From contig CALLMF010000010.1 of the NCBI GenBank assembly GCA_938006335.1, forward strand, positions 60,733 to 124,732: 64,000 nucleotides of DNA. Reading direction: 5' to 3'. Made by a program: the position numbers and the translations under genes. How positions within the stretch are numbered: the first letter of the stretch is position 1; every line of letters begins with the position of its first letter. Under the pieces are notes generated by a model. That model saw only the letters and a list, made by a program, of their open reading frames with translations, searched no databases and was not told the DNA's origin. The stretch comes from an uncultured Granulosicoccaceae bacterium (GTDB lineage: Bacteria; Pseudomonadota; Gammaproteobacteria; Granulosicoccales; Granulosicoccaceae). Positions 63,607 through 64,000 of this stretch are shown here, piece after piece.

Positions 63607-64000
63607 ATGTCTTTTCTTGATCCGGCACTGGCGCTCGGCTGCTTCAGCTTGCCATGGACAGCTCTCACCATTATCGCCAGTGGTCGTACCGGGGAGGAGA
63701 GGCTTCCCTGCAAACGCTACTTCCCACAGGCGACTCACGAGGTCCATGAGAGCAAGCGCGCGGCGGTAGTGGGCTTAGGTGAGCTGAAGGAGACGGGGTG
63801 GGATCCACTGTTCACGATCAACCACTTCCTGGCCTACAGTCGGGCCAAGGTGAATCGCCTGAACCGACGGACCTGGTGCACGACCAAGGACCCGAAGCGG
63901 CTTGCTGACCACATGGCGATACTGATCGATGTGTTCTGCGAGTACCTTGCCGAGCGCTGGAAGTGTGGAAAGGGGGTGTGTCCGGTGCGGCCGATCGACA
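63607..64000 (+). mobile_element. Partial transposase (C-terminal region), runs off window edge
   Basis: An open frame from 63592 (first ATG 63607) runs to the window end without a stop. From about 63700 it carries a DDE-transposase-like C-terminal part: CKRYFPQATHEVHESKRAAVV, WDPLFTINHFLAYSRAKVN, RLNRRTWCTTKDPKRLADHM, then AILIDVFCEYLAERWKCGKGVCPVRP. The last ~83 bases match 37585-37667 on the minus strand of the other remnant with few changes. The beginning of the frame (MSFLDPALALGCFS...) does not look like transposase, so a 5' truncation or rearrangement is likely. Family assignment (IS1-like or IS1595-like) is uncertain. Confidence 0.7.

Overview
The window reads as chromosomal DNA of a free-living, probably marine or soil, gammaproteobacterium of roughly 60% GC. 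The evidence is gene content: the neighbour pair dapA-bamC, the order xseB-ispA-dxs, ProS with an inserted editing domain, ffh, radA, DctPQM-type TRAP transport and a betaine/methylamine-type Rieske oxygenase. A Granulosicoccus-like or other Chromatiales-like host is a guess from this gene mix, not something the sequence proves. No rRNA, tRNA, CRISPR array or complete insertion sequence was recognised.

Layout. 1-8.4 kb: the 3' part of a GspE/PilB secretion ATPase, a patatin-like lipase, a decayed chromate-transporter gene, an RND efflux adaptor/permease pair and a sterol-desaturase-family membrane hydroxylase. 8.4-16.4 kb: a DUF4399 protein with a palindrome over its apparent -10 box, a secreted PQQ-type sugar dehydrogenase translationally coupled to a pentaheme cytochrome c, an aldehyde dehydrogenase, a GNAT pseudogene, a lipoprotein and small envelope proteins. 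16.9-31 kb: a formyltransferase/beta-propeller fusion, then housekeeping genes (proS, LysR regulator, AI-2E exporter, bcp, dapA, bamC, MBL hydrolase, dxs, ispA, xseB, radA). 31-37.5 kb: a copper-type P-ATPase, a repeat-rich gap, and a chorismatase divergent from a Fur-family regulator followed by katG. 37.5-44.8 kb: a transposase remnant abutting a CNNM/CorC protein, a YpjD-like protein, a nuclease, a DUF2786 protein, ffh, and a trypsin-like protease running convergently into ffh.

44.9-51.7 kb is a coherent catabolic block: a YCII protein divergent from FAH hydrolase, nitroreductase, TRAP DctP-DctQ-DctM and intradiol ring-cleavage dioxygenase, with a GntR/FCD regulator convergent at the end. 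It probably imports and degrades an aromatic or related carboxylate. 51.8-59.8 kb: a second PQQ-type sugar dehydrogenase, a structured 270-bp inverted-repeat element, a MATE exporter, an enolase-superfamily enzyme, a CinA-like protein, an unknown secreted protein and two overlapping EamA transporters. 59.8-63.4 kb: a translationally coupled Rieske oxygenase and FAD/aminomethyltransferase dehydrogenase, probably for betaine or methylated-amine demethylation. The window ends inside a second transposase fragment that shares about 83 bp with the remnant at 37.6 kb.

The most unusual non-coding feature is the element at 52977-53246: perfect 35-bp terminal inverted repeats beginning and ending in CTAG, with two further nested hairpins, placed exactly on a stop codon. 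A short palindrome just after another gene's stop codon (14188-14206) resembles its ends.
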